A program made the position numbers and the translations under genes. The notes under the pieces were generated by a model, which had not been told where the DNA came from, did not search any database, and worked only from the letters and a program-made list of their open reading frames with translations. Below are positions 7,371 to 16,575 of a stretch of DNA of 64,000 nucleotides, one piece after another (positions within the stretch are counted from its first letter, which is position 1; each line of letters opens with the position of its first letter). The stretch lies in contig UQSP01000002.1 in NCBI GenBank assembly GCA_900543755.1, forward strand, positions 1-64,000, read 5' to 3'. Source of the stretch: an uncultured Eubacteriales bacterium. GTDB taxonomy: Bacteria; Bacillota; Clostridia; Christensenellales; Pumilibacteraceae.

Positions 7371-8933
7371 TTATACATCTTTCAGTCCGCTTTTGCAAGC
7401 GATTGTATCGTTTTTTGTGCTTTTGTTTGCACGGCGTTTGCGTACGGATTCGGTTTTTACTTTCGTTTTGAAAAAGTCCACGTCTGCCAGCCCGAAAACA
7501 TAGCCTAAAGCCGCGTAAAAAATAAGGCTTACCAACGAAGCGACGGAAATAGACCAGAACAGGCTAAGCGACGACAGCAGCGAAAAAACGCATTTCGTCA
7601 CAAAACACGCGGGCACGATAAGCAGCACGCTTTTTAATAATTTTGAAAGATAAGAAAACCCAAGTCCTGTTTTTTTGCGTATGCAAATTATATGCAGCGC
7701 GCACGTTACGCACCAGCCTGTGCCCATTGCCGCGCTTAAAAGAATTATATTGAAATTACCGTAAAACGCAAACAGAATGGCAAACATCACCAAGGAGCCC
7801 AGCATATAATTTATAAAACTTTTTATTTCCAGGTCCAAAGAATTCATGACGGAAGAGGTAATGTTTTCCACGGACAGCGGTATAAGCAGCCATGCGGACG
7901 CGGCTAAAAATCTTCCCGCGTCTAAATTGTCGTAAACGAATTTTCCTATGGGCTCGCCGAGAGCGAAAAACATGGGCACGAAAAGCGAGGCGATAATAAT
8001 CGCAAATCCCGTCGCGCTTTCTATCTGAGCGTTGACGTGTTTTAAATTGCCTTTGCCTATGCCCGTGGAAACTGTGGGAATCATTACGAACGCCAGCGAA
8101 CCCACAACGGTTATCGGAAGGTAAAGAAGGGGCATTGCCATACCCACGCCGGAGCCGAAAAGCGCCATGGATTCTTCGCGCGTAAATCCGCTTGAGATAA
8201 GAAGGAAGGGCACGGCGATTGCCACTAAAGAATTTATTACGCTGCTTGCCGCACGCGATACGGTAATGGGAGTGGAGGATTTAAGCAGCGGAATTATCTG
8301 CCCTTTAGGGTTATTCAGTCTGCCTTTCATGGCGAAAAAGCAAAGAATAACGCCCACCATGCTTACAAAACAGCCTAACGAAAGCGACAAAGCGGTCATG
8401 TAAAGTTTGTTGAATCCCAGCGCAAAAAGTACGATACAAACGGTTATTCTCGCAAGTTGTTCCAAAATTTCCACAAGCGAAACGGCAAAATACCGCTGTC
8501 TGCCCCAAAGGTTACCGCGAAAGGCGGAATAAACGGAGGAAAACACAAGCGCGGGCAGTAAAAACAGCAGTACAATAGCGCTTTCCTTGTCGGCAAACAG
8601 GTTTCCTATAGGCTTGTAAAGCAAGATGACGGCGCCCGTTATTACCAAAGAAATCACAAGTCCCACGATAAGCGCCGCCGCCGTTAAAGAGCGTTCCTTT
8701 TTTATCTCGCCGGAGATTCTGTATTTTGCGGTAAGTTTGCTGACAATAAGCGGAATACCGCTGGTGGTGGCGGTAAGAAGCACAAAGAAAAACGAAAGCG
8801 CCACCTGATATATACCCAAAGCCGCGGCGCCGATTTCACGCGACAGAAAAATTTTAAAAACAAACCCCAGCGCGCGGTCGGTTATGGTAAAAACGGACAA
8901 AGTAAAAACGGCGGAAAAAATAGTTTTTTTCAT
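7371..8933 (-). CDS. SpoVB-like MOP-family lipid/polysaccharide flippase
   Basis: The product is a 520-residue integral membrane protein with about 14 hydrophobic helices. The N-terminus (FKIFLSREIGAAALGIYQVALSFFFVLL, then SGIPLIVSKL) is characteristic of the stage V sporulation protein B / polysaccharide-transport subgroup of MOP flippases. In spore formers this group moves lipid-linked cell-wall precursors during cortex synthesis; the vegetative relative MurJ does the same for the wall. The basic C-terminal tail is cytoplasmic. An AAGGACC site precedes the ATG. No linked cortex genes are present to decide between roles. Confidence 0.8.
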   Translation of the reverse strand: MKKTIFSAVFTLSVFTITDRALGFVFKIFLSREIGAAALGIYQVALSFFFVLLTATTSGIPLIVSKLTAKYRISGEIKKERSLTAAALIVGLVISLVITGAVILLYKPIGNLFADKESAIVLLFLLPALVFSSVYSAFRGNLWGRQRYFAVSLVEILEQLARITVCIVLFALGFNKLYMTALSLSLGCFVSMVGVILCFFAMKGRLNNPKGQIIPLLKSSTPITVSRAASSVINSLVAIAVPFLLISSGFTREESMALFGSGVGMAMPLLYLPITVVGSLAFVMIPTVSTGIGKGNLKHVNAQIESATGFAIIIASLFVPMFFALGEPIGKFVYDNLDAGRFLAASAWLLIPLSVENITSSVMNSLDLEIKSFINYMLGSLVMFAILFAFYGNFNIILLSAAMGTGWCVTCALHIICIRKKTGLGFSYLSKLLKSVLLIVPACFVTKCVFSLLSSLSLFWSISVASLVSLIFYAALGYVFGLADVDFFKTKVKTESVRKRRANKSTKNDTIACKSGLKDV

Positions 8934-9078
8934 TATAAGGTCCTTATTTGTACAGGTATATTATAAGTATATTTTGCGTTTGATTTTAATAGAACGTCAC
9001 GGCGCGCTGCCGAAAAAAGAAAACCCTGTGAAATCGGAACGAAAATAATTTCAATAATGCGCAATAAGCTTAATTCTG

Positions 9079-9107
9079 TTGTAAAATTTTTATACTTTTG
9101 ATATAAT
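9079..9107 (+). promoter_or_regulatory. Promoter with predicted leaderless start
   Basis: TTGTAA (9079-9084), a 17-bp spacer and TATAAT (9102-9107) are followed by only six bases before the ATG at 9114. The expected transcription start coincides with the A of the start codon. There is no Shine-Dalgarno sequence between them. Confidence 0.75.
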
Positions 9108-9113
9108 ATTATT

Positions 9114-11696
9114 ATGAAAAAAAGGACGCGTTTTTTCATAAACGTCTTTTTGACCGCGGTAATCTGTTTTTCGGTGATTTTCGCGGGCGTTTTGGGGTGC
9201 GCCGGCGGCTGCGGCGGCACTTACGGTAACTATGAGTTCTATTTTTCGGACAGCAGAATGGGGATGTTTATAGGCGACGAAAAGGAGTTTTCTTCGTCCG
9301 ATTTTATGTTCGAGCCTTCTGCGCCCGGTAATTTTTCATTTACGCTTTCTTCGTCTGATACGACTGTTCTTTCGGTTTCGGGCTTAAGCGTTTACGCCCG
9401 TTCGGAAGGCGTAGCCACCCTGACGGCTACGGACACCCGCGGAAAAAGCGCCGAGTGCGTTGTGGAAGTTACAAGTGAGATTACGTCTTTCGAACTTTAC
9501 GCTTCTACGCGCTCCCGCCATGTGGGCGAAAACCGCGAAATCGAAATTTACGCTGTAATAAACGACGGCTCGGTATCTGCAAGCAATTATGCCGTCAACT
9601 GGAAAATCAATAACGTCAAAAGTAATTATACAGGTTCGGTTTACACGCTTTTGCCTGCTTCCGCGCCCGTAACGCGCACTGTTTCTGCCTCCGTGACAAG
9701 CAGGGACGGCAAAACTTTTACTGACGATATTACCGTCAACTGGGCGGACGCATTTGTTTCGTCGCCCGTCATGAATCTTGTTTCCGGTCTGCGTGAGCAA
9801 TCTTACGGCGCGGTTTCACAAGTGGTGTATGCTCTTGACTACGACCTCGGCAGCGGCAACTCTTCGCCCGTAATAGAGTGGTTTGCGGACGGGTTAAAAG
9901 CGCAGGAAGGCGGCGACGAATTTATTTTCGTTCCGGATTCGCCCGGCATTCACGAGATAACCGCAACCGTCAACGGAGTTGCGGCGGCTTCGGACGCAGG
10001 GAAGGTTTATGTTTCGGGTCCGGTCGTGCCCAAAAATCTCAAAATAGATTTCGATACATATTGGCCTAACGTAATGGTGGATTGGTCTGCCGCTTCGGAT
10101 AATGAAAAGTTTACTGTAAGCGTTACGAATTTAAGCGATAAAACCGAAAAAACTTACGAAACCGCAGGGGCGGGATTAATTCTTACGCGCGAACAAATGG
10201 ATTTACTTTCTTCGGCGTATTCCGTCAAGGTAAAATCTTTGGGCGACGGAGGGGTGTTTACCGAATCTCAATACTGCGATGCCGTTTCTGTCGGCAGGCT
10301 TGAAGCCGCGGCGGAAAGCTATCTCGAAAGAAAATGGTTGGGCGGCAATTATTATATTTCTTCCGACGAAGAGTTCTATGCGATTTACGACTATTTCCTT
10401 CTGTACCGCGAGCAGCCCGTTTCGGAAGCTACTGTTGCCTATTACGACGTATATATGGGTTATGAAAATACCTATACCACCAACCGACTTTCCGAAATTG
10501 CTTTCAATCGCGCGGGCTACACCGGCTCCTATGAAATAGAAGCATCGAGAAGAGGTAACGTCATCTCGCTGTCTTTCAAGTTTTATACCGTCAGTACGCC
10601 TGATAAAAAACATTCTGTCAGCAAAAGTTCTTCCGTTGCCCTTAACGGCATTGTGCCGCATATAAGCGCTACGGGCAGGGGCGAGGATTACGTTCCCGCC
10701 ATAGAATCGATTGAAAAGACGGTCGAGGTTTCGTCGACCGATCAGCTTTACCGCGCCGCCGAAAACGGTTACAGACCTCTTCCGAAGGCAGGCACTTCCG
10801 CCTACGAGTGTTACGAGTATGCGAAAAGATTGCTTAATTCGATACTGGACGAAGATATGTCGGACCTCGAAAAAGCGCACGCAATTTACGACTGGATAAT
10901 GTGGCGCGTACTATACGACGACTCCGCCGCGAATATAACGGATATTTCCGAGGCGGTCCGCTACGAATCTTTTTATCTTGAAAGCGTGTTGACGGATACC
11001 GATTATCTGTCCGTATGCGACGGTATGAGCAAAGCATATTCGCTTCTTTGCAACATGGAAGGAATACCGTGTCTGAGGATAACGGGAACCGCAAGGACGG
11101 GCCTTAGCTACGGCGGTCACGCCTGGAACAAGGTCATGATAGACGGAAAATGGTATATCGTCGATTGCACGTGGGGCGATATGCAGGTATCGGTAAAGTA
11201 CAAAAAAGGAACATATTTCGATCCGACCATTACCGTCAGGAACTGTGAACTTGCGGGACATATGTATTTTCTCAAGACTGACGCCGAGATGTCGGCAACG
11301 CACGTAGAGGACGAGGATACCTCTTATCCGCGCACGGCGGCTGTTCCTTACAATATTTATGCCGAAACGCGTTACGATTTCGGCGATATAGGTTTCAGCG
11401 GTTACGTTTGCGACGCGTCCGCGCTTGAGGATTATGCCGACGCGCTGACTTCTTTCGCCAAAGAAAGACTTGTCGCGGGAGAGCTGGAAAATTCAGGCAT
11501 AGGCGGTCCCGTTTTCGCTTTTGAAATCATGATTGCTCAAAGTTCTTTAAACAGTATAAAACCGATACTTACTTCCTCGGATAAAAACCGCAATCCGCTT
11601 ATTTCGGAAGCTTTGGCGAAAGACCTTTATTATAACCTTTATGCCGTTGACAATTACGTGGTTGTGATTTTAAGCACTTCGGTAAGACTGGCTTAA
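9114..11696 (+). CDS. Surface lipoprotein with Ig-like domains and a transglutaminase-like domain
   Basis: The 860-residue protein starts with a basic, hydrophobic signal ending in the lipobox VLGC (Cys29), so it should be an exported lipoprotein. Residues about 55-115 form a bacterial Ig-like group 2 domain (SSSDTTVLSVSGLSVYARSEG), followed by further beta-rich Ig-like stretches to about 320. A transglutaminase-like papain-fold domain lies at about 585-700, with a complete candidate triad: Cys635 (VCDGMS), His669 (GHAWNKV) and Asp684 (VDCTWGD). Such domains in Gram-positive surface proteins act as cross-linking enzymes or cysteine proteases. The substrate is unknown. The mRNA is predicted to be leaderless. 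Confidence 0.85.
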   Translation: MKKRTRFFINVFLTAVICFSVIFAGVLGCAGGCGGTYGNYEFYFSDSRMGMFIGDEKEFSSSDFMFEPSAPGNFSFTLSSSDTTVLSVSGLSVYARSEGVATLTATDTRGKSAECVVEVTSEITSFELYASTRSRHVGENREIEIYAVINDGSVSASNYAVNWKINNVKSNYTGSVYTLLPASAPVTRTVSASVTSRDGKTFTDDITVNWADAFVSSPVMNLVSGLREQSYGAVSQVVYALDYDLGSGNSSPVIEWFADGLKAQEGGDEFIFVPDSPGIHEITATVNGVAAASDAGKVYVSGPVVPKNLKIDFDTYWPNVMVDWSAASDNEKFTVSVTNLSDKTEKTYETAGAGLILTREQMDLLSSAYSVKVKSLGDGGVFTESQYCDAVSVGRLEAAAESYLERKWLGGNYYISSDEEFYAIYDYFLLYREQPVSEATVAYYDVYMGYENTYTTNRLSEIAFNRAGYTGSYEIEASRRGNVISLSFKFYTVSTPDKKHSVSKSSSVALNGIVPHISATGRGEDYVPAIESIEKTVEVSSTDQLYRAAENGYRPLPKAGTSAYECYEYAKRLLNSILDEDMSDLEKAHAIYDWIMWRVLYDDSAANITDISEAVRYESFYLESVLTDTDYLSVCDGMSKAYSLLCNMEGIPCLRITGTARTGLSYGGHAWNKVMIDGKWYIVDCTWGDMQVSVKYKKGTYFDPTITVRNCELAGHMYFLKTDAEMSATHVEDEDTSYPRTAAVPYNIYAETRYDFGDIGFSGYVCDASALEDYADALTSFAKERLVAGELENSGIGGPVFAFEIMIAQSSLNSIKPILTSSDKNRNPLISEALAKDLYYNLYAVDNYVVVILSTSVRLA

Positions 11697-11777
11697 TTCG
11701 CTTGTTGGGCTAATCTGTTCTTTATCGGTGGAGTTTTTTGTCGTTAAACGGTTAAAACGGTAATTGAAATACGCCTT

Positions 11778-11816
11778 AAAAAAAAGAACTTTCTTATTTT
11801 CGAAAGTCCTTTTTTA
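11778..11816. terminator. Bidirectional terminator
   Basis: AAAAAG-ACTTTC pairs with GAAAGT-CTTTTT between two convergent genes (9114-11696 and 11825-12679), with A and T flanks suited to both directions. Confidence 0.85.
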
Positions 11817-11824
11817 TGAAAATT

Positions 11825-12679
11825 TTATTTGACTTTATAGGTTTTAAGTCCGCCTTTTACTATTTTGCAGTCCAAACTCAGATTCCGGTAAATTTCGCCG
11901 TCCAGCTGTACAGGTCTGTTGCTTTCGATATGTACTTCGTCGGTGACGAAATGGTGCGTGATGGGCAAATCCATATGTTTGCCCTTGACGAATTTAGGCA
12001 AAACGCTCATGATTCTGCCGTTTTCGGGCATGGTCATTACTATTACGTCCAGTTTACCGTCGTCTATTAAGGAAAGGGGAGAAAGTCTGATGTTTCCGCC
12101 TATCGCTATTCCGTTACATACTCCTGCCATAATGCAGTCGAAAACGTGTTCTTCACCGTTGACTTTTACCTTGACGTGATAGGGCTTAAAGTGGTGTAAA
12201 CAATATATCAGCGATATTAGGTAACTGATTTTGTTGGTTTTTCCGGCAACCCGCTCCAAAACGTCGATATCAAGCCCCGTACCCGCAACGTTAAGACACC
12301 TTGTTCCGTTAACGTCTATGTAATCGATGCTTTTCGTTTCACCGCGCAATATGTCTTCAAGCGCTTTAATAGGGTCAAGACTGCAGCCCGCCGCCCGCAC
12401 GAAATCGTTGCCGCGTCCCGACGGAATAAAACCCAATGCCGTGTTTTGTATGTCCGATATGCCGTTAAGCACTTCGTGGAAAGTGCCGTCGCCGCCGAGA
12501 GCTACTATTTCGCCGCCGTTTTTGGTCAGCGAACGCGCAAGTTCGGTCGCGTGACCGGGTTTGTTGGTAAGGTAAAGAGAGTAGGCTATGTTTTTACCCA
12601 GGCAGTACTCGACGATTTTCCTTACGTTTTTAAGCCCGCGACCCTTTCCGCTTTTTATGTTGGCAATAATGTTAAGCAT
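11825..12679 (-). CDS. Diacylglycerol kinase family lipid kinase (YegS/DagK type)
   Basis: This 284-residue cytosolic enzyme phosphorylates a lipid alcohol, probably diacylglycerol, feeding phosphatidic acid back into phospholipid synthesis. The nucleotide-binding GGDGT motif is at residues 62-66, followed by IPSGRGNDF at about 86-94. The second beta domain contains the ICNGIAIGGN-like segment and SLIDDGKLDV. Length is typical of the family. The ATG follows a CGGAG site. It is transcribed alone, away from the CCA-adding enzyme gene. The exact lipid substrate cannot be read from the sequence. Confidence 0.88.
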   Translation of the reverse strand: MLNIIANIKSGKGRGLKNVRKIVEYCLGKNIAYSLYLTNKPGHATELARSLTKNGGEIVALGGDGTFHEVLNGISDIQNTALGFIPSGRGNDFVRAAGCSLDPIKALEDILRGETKSIDYIDVNGTRCLNVAGTGLDIDVLERVAGKTNKISYLISLIYCLHHFKPYHVKVKVNGEEHVFDCIMAGVCNGIAIGGNIRLSPLSLIDDGKLDVIVMTMPENGRIMSVLPKFVKGKHMDLPITHHFVTDEVHIESNRPVQLDGEIYRNLSLDCKIVKGGLKTYKVK

Positions 12680-12789
12680 AAAAATTGCTCCGTTTAACAG
12701 ATATAAAACAGTATACCTGTTCGTTTAGAATATTATATATAAAAATCGGCGTTAAATCAAATCTTTACGGTGTAATCCTTAAAAATAAA

Positions 12790-12818
12790 TTGCAAATTCA
12801 TGTAAATGGTGGTATAAT
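12790..12818 (+). promoter_or_regulatory. Promoter with predicted leaderless start
   Basis: TTGCAA (12790-12795), a 17-bp spacer and TATAAT (12813-12818) end six bases before the ATG at 12825. No ribosome-binding site is present. Confidence 0.78.
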
Positions 12819-12824
12819 CGAACT

Positions 12825-14156
12825 ATGGTATTGGAAATTCCCGATAGTTTACGCAAGCTTAACGAAATGTCTTCCTGCCCGATATACGCGGTGGGAGGTT
12901 TTGTGCGCAACAAAATCGCAGGCTTGGGAGAAACGGATATAGATATCGCTGGACCCGCCATTGCGGAAGCATTGGGCATCAGCCGCAGATACCAGACAAA
13001 AATAGTCAATTATAAACTCGGCACCGCCATCATTCGCTATAATGACGATAAATACGAGTATACGCCTTTCAGGGTGGAGCGTTATGCTCCCGGCGGGGAA
13101 CATACGCCCGTAGAGGTGCGGTTTACCACCGACCTTCGCCAGGACGCAATGCGCCGCGATTTCACCTGCAACAGCATTTATTACGACATCACCAACGATA
13201 AAATAATTGACCCCCTTAACGGTATTGCCGATATCGAGAAAAAAATTATCCGCAGTTACAATCCGCAAAGGACTTTTTCTTCGGACGGACTAAGAATTCT
13301 GCGCATGATACGTCTTGCCGTGGAAACGGGATTTAAAATCGACGGGGAAACGGCAAAAGCGGCAAAGGCAAACGCGCCGCTTTTAAGGGATATCTCCGCC
13401 GAACGCCGCCGTCAGGAGCTTGACAGAATTTTGCTTGCCGACACAAGGTACGGCGTCAAGTGGGCGCATTACCGCGGTTTAAGACTTATACAGCAGCTTG
13501 GCCTTTGGAAATACCTTATCCCGCAACTTGAGGACGGTGCGGGCCTTGCGCAAAACCCTGTCTATCACAAGTACGACGTGCTTGAACACATTAATCAAAC
13601 GGTTAAGTTCGCCGCGCCCGACGTTCGTCTTGCGGCTCTCATGCACGACGTGGGAAAACCCTACTGCGTTGCTAAGTTCGGAAATATGCACGGGCACGAG
13701 GTTATATCGGCGCACATCGTGCGTTACGACCTTGGCGAGTACGGGCTTAAATATCCCAACGACGTCATAGAAGAGGTGGAATGGCTTTGCCTCAATCATA
13801 TGTACGACATTGCGCGCAACACAAAAGAAGCAAAACTCAAAATTTTCGTTGCCGCAAATTTCGACCGCATTGATAAATTGGTCGAGCTTATGGAGGCAGA
13901 CAACCTTGCGCGCGGCATGGACGACGAAACCCGTGAAGTAAGGCTTAAAGCGGTCAAGCAAAAACTTATCGAGGAGGGCGCACCCATAACATTGTCCGAC
14001 CTTAAACTGGACGGTAGCGTCCTTATCCGCGAGGGTATTCAGCCTGTCAAAATCGGCGGAGTACTCAACGAGCTTTGGCGCGCCTGCGTCATTGACCCCA
14101 GACTTAACAACGAAGCATGGCTGCTTAAACAAGTTTCTAAGTACAAAGAGGATTGA
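12825..14156 (+). CDS. cca: CCA tRNA nucleotidyltransferase with HD domain
   Basis: The 443-residue protein is a class II nucleotidyltransferase that adds or repairs the 3'-CCA end of tRNAs. The active-site region shows GG at 24-25, VRN in place of the usual VRD, and the catalytic-type D-x-D at 38 and 40 (ETDIDI). RRDFTCNS and the R-I-L-R-M-I-R segment are conserved tRNA-binding and nucleotide-recognition elements. A central HD domain (MHDVGKP) suggests an additional phosphohydrolase. The mRNA appears leaderless, with the promoter -10 six bases from the ATG. A terminator follows. A poly(A) polymerase cannot be excluded from sequence alone. Confidence 0.9.
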   Translation: MVLEIPDSLRKLNEMSSCPIYAVGGFVRNKIAGLGETDIDIAGPAIAEALGISRRYQTKIVNYKLGTAIIRYNDDKYEYTPFRVERYAPGGEHTPVEVRFTTDLRQDAMRRDFTCNSIYYDITNDKIIDPLNGIADIEKKIIRSYNPQRTFSSDGLRILRMIRLAVETGFKIDGETAKAAKANAPLLRDISAERRRQELDRILLADTRYGVKWAHYRGLRLIQQLGLWKYLIPQLEDGAGLAQNPVYHKYDVLEHINQTVKFAAPDVRLAALMHDVGKPYCVAKFGNMHGHEVISAHIVRYDLGEYGLKYPNDVIEEVEWLCLNHMYDIARNTKEAKLKIFVAANFDRIDKLVELMEADNLARGMDDETREVRLKAVKQKLIEEGAPITLSDLKLDGSVLIREGIQPVKIGGVLNELWRACVIDPRLNNEAWLLKQVSKYKED

Positions 14157-14200
14157 CTCCGATTTGTAACCGCATTTTACTGATTTATATAATTTTTAAT

Positions 14201-14244
14201 AAAGGACTCTTTTCCCGCGGAATCGGGAAACGGGTCTTTTTTTT
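14201..14244 (+). terminator. Intrinsic terminator of cca
   Basis: GACTC-TTTTCCCG pairs with CGGGAAAC-GGGTC, followed by eight T residues. Confidence 0.88.
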
Positions 14245-14266
14245 GCGGTTATCAGGTAATCCGGAT

Positions 14267-14330
14267 TAAATTAATTATCAATCGCGCTTTGCTAAGCCTA
14301 AATTAATTATCAATCGCGCTTTGCTAAGCC
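14267..14330. repeat. Two perfect tandem copies of a 32-bp element
   Basis: The unit at 14267-14298 recurs exactly at 14299-14330. Each copy ends with a small hairpin (GCTT-TGCT-AAGC) and contains the AT-rich TTAATTA. It lies between the cca terminator and the vanW-like gene, so it sits in the latter's promoter region. Confidence 0.9.
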
Positions 14331-14395
14331 GACGATACGATTTTTTCCAAAACTTACCGACTATATGAAAGACGTAAAAAAGCAATAATAAAAGC

Positions 14396-15667
14396 ATGGG
14401 GACGAAAAAAAGCAAAATTACATATATGGCTTTTTTCGCCGCGGTAACGTTTTTGTTTGTTGCCGCGGTTTACGTATATTCGTTAAATAGCAATGCCGCC
14501 GCCGAGGAAGCTTCGGTTTCGGTGGAAATGACTTTTGCCGACAAGCGGGCGTATTACGAAGACAAGCCGCTTTCCGCGCCCGATTTTACTGTCGAAAGCG
14601 AGTTTCACGACCGTAGGATAAACGCGCCTTATTCGGAAAAAATAAAGTGCGTGGAGGAAAATCTTTCCCGCGGGTCATCGCCTAAAGCGGCTCTTTTGTA
14701 CAGTTTTCCTCTGCTCGAAAAAAAAGTCGACGAAATCATGTCAGCCATCAATTGCGAGCCCGTGGACGCTACGATAACATTCAAGCCTTACGCGCGCCCC
14801 ATGTTTTACATCACGCGCGAGCATATCGGCTATTTTGTCAACGAACAGCGTCTTTATTACGATATTTACAATGCGCTGAGGAAATCTCCCTGTGCCGGGG
14901 TTAAGGTAAGCGCCGAAGAGCTTGTGCCCAAGGTAACCGCCGAGGAACTTAAATCCTACACGGCGTTGCGCGCGTCTTTTACGACCGATTATTCTCATTC
15001 GGGCGAAAACCGTAAGCACAACATACGTCTTGCGCTTTCCAAAATAAACGGTAAAACTCTCAAAAAAGGGGAAGAATTTTCTTTCAACAAAACCGTGGGC
15101 AAGCGCAGCGCCGCAAACGGATTTCAGGAAGCGAAAATAATTCTGGAGGGCGAATACGTCGAGGGAGTGGGCGGCGGAGTTTGTCAGGCGTCCACAACCG
15201 TTTACAATTGCGCGCTTTTGGCGGATATGAAAATAACCTCGGTAAGAAATCATTCGCTGGCGCCGTCTTATATCGCGCCGTCGTTTGACGCAATGGTCAA
15301 TTCGGGCTCCAGCGACATGAAGTTCGTCAACGAAAGCGACGGTCCGATTTTTATCCGGTCTTACGGTGACGATACCACGGCGCACGTGGAGATTTACGGG
15401 CTTAAAATGCCGTATAAAATTGTCAAGGAAAGCAAGGTAGTATCCCGCAGCGCAGTGCCCGAGGACAAAATGTTCACCGACACGGAAAACAAATACGTTT
15501 CGGAAGATATGCTCAGCGGCGAAACCAAAAGAGTAAGTTACGGCGCGGCGGGACTCTCGTCCGAAGGATATCTTTGTTATTATAAGGACGGTAAGCTTTT
15601 CGACAGGAAACTCATAAGAAAAGACGTATACAGGTCCGTGCAGGGGCTTGTCGCAGTAAAGCCTTAA
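14396..15667 (+). CDS. VanW family protein
   Basis: The 423-residue protein has an N-terminal membrane anchor (residues about 8-29) and a long extracytoplasmic part. The VanW domain is clear in the centre: FSFNKTVGKRS at about 228-238, then EGVGGGVCQAST, YNCALLADM and SVRNHSLAPSYI. A C-terminal beta-rich segment (about 345-420) may be a G5-like domain. VanW-type proteins occur widely in clostridia in cell-envelope contexts, but the biochemical role is undefined; the name does not imply vancomycin resistance. The ATG has no strong ribosome-binding site. A downstream terminator is not obvious. Confidence 0.85.
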   Translation: MGTKKSKITYMAFFAAVTFLFVAAVYVYSLNSNAAAEEASVSVEMTFADKRAYYEDKPLSAPDFTVESEFHDRRINAPYSEKIKCVEENLSRGSSPKAALLYSFPLLEKKVDEIMSAINCEPVDATITFKPYARPMFYITREHIGYFVNEQRLYYDIYNALRKSPCAGVKVSAEELVPKVTAEELKSYTALRASFTTDYSHSGENRKHNIRLALSKINGKTLKKGEEFSFNKTVGKRSAANGFQEAKIILEGEYVEGVGGGVCQASTTVYNCALLADMKITSVRNHSLAPSYIAPSFDAMVNSGSSDMKFVNESDGPIFIRSYGDDTTAHVEIYGLKMPYKIVKESKVVSRSAVPEDKMFTDTENKYVSEDMLSGETKRVSYGAAGLSSEGYLCYYKDGKLFDRKLIRKDVYRSVQGLVAVKP

Positions 15668-15735
15668 AACCGTTCTAATACCTTCTTTATGCGAATACAC
15701 TTTTAGTATTATGCGGACAAGGGAGGTATTTTTTT

Positions 15736-16491
15736 ATGATAAGAGAGCGTTTTCTTTATTACCTTGCGCGGGAAAATCTGTTTGTGTTTTCGGTTCTAAG
15801 AGACGTTATGCTGTTTACGGAGTTGTCTTTGTCGTCTTCGGTAAAGCTGATGCTTTGTGCGGACAGGCTTACGGTAAAGGCGGACAGGCTTGCGGCGGAA
15901 GCGGCAAGATTATCCGCAGGCATAGTCAAACGCGAAAACGATTCGGAATTCGTTACGGAGTATTCTTGTATTATGGAATCGCGATCGCTTAAATGTTCTC
16001 TTCTGCCGCAAACGGGAGAATTTCATAAGGCTTTGAAATACGCCGCCCTCAAGCAAAATCCCGCAGTGGGGACGAGGGGGCTTGTCTTTTCGGGGGAAAC
16101 CGAACTCAGCAGGAAAGGCGCGGATTTTTGCACGGAGGCGGTCAAATTTTTCAATGAACTTTGCTCTTTGCGCGCATTAGGTAAAAGAACGGGACTTCCT
16201 TATTATTTGATAGCGGCGTTTTCTTGTTTCGCGTCGTCGTGCGCCGCGTTCTTCCGCACTTCCACAAAAGAACAGTATTCGGCATTGGATACGGCTAAAC
16301 TTTACGATGCCCTGATAAGATATATCAATTCGTTTTATTCTCCCGACAATCCTCCTCTTAAAATCGGTGAAGACAATCTTGCCCGACTTGAAAATTTGTC
16401 GTCCGACGCAAAGGCTTTCGACGGAATCCCTTTCGCGTTGGATATTGCGGTAAAAATCAGCAGAAAACGCCTTAATACGCACGCTTCTTAA
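15736..16491 (+). CDS. Unknown protein
   Basis: I do not recognise this 251-residue protein. It is mostly helical by composition, with a cysteine-containing central hydrophobic patch at about 155-175 (YYLIAAFSCFASSCAAFF) that may be buried or may be one membrane helix. A GGGAGG site precedes the ATG, supporting a real gene. It sits between the vanW-like gene and the lgt promoter, in the same direction. Confidence 0.65.
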   Translation: MIRERFLYYLARENLFVFSVLRDVMLFTELSLSSSVKLMLCADRLTVKADRLAAEAARLSAGIVKRENDSEFVTEYSCIMESRSLKCSLLPQTGEFHKALKYAALKQNPAVGTRGLVFSGETELSRKGADFCTEAVKFFNELCSLRALGKRTGLPYYLIAAFSCFASSCAAFFRTSTKEQYSALDTAKLYDALIRYINSFYSPDNPPLKIGEDNLARLENLSSDAKAFDGIPFALDIAVKISRKRLNTHAS

Positions 16492-16514
16492 GCCATGGGT
16501 GTACATAAAAGCGG

Positions 16515-16543
16515 TTGACAAAACCTTGACGGAGTTATATAAT
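16515..16543 (+). promoter_or_regulatory. Sigma-A promoter of the lgt operon
   Basis: Perfect TTGACA (16515-16520), a 17-bp spacer and perfect TATAAT (16538-16543) lie 32 bp before the lgt start. This is the best consensus promoter in the window. Confidence 0.9.
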
Positions 16544-16575
16544 TAAAGTCAATTAACCGACGGACGGAGTTTCAA

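Noticed and set aside
14396..15667. Vancomycin resistance determinant
   Set aside because: VanW domains are common in clostridia outside van clusters, and no vanHAX or vanRS genes are present.
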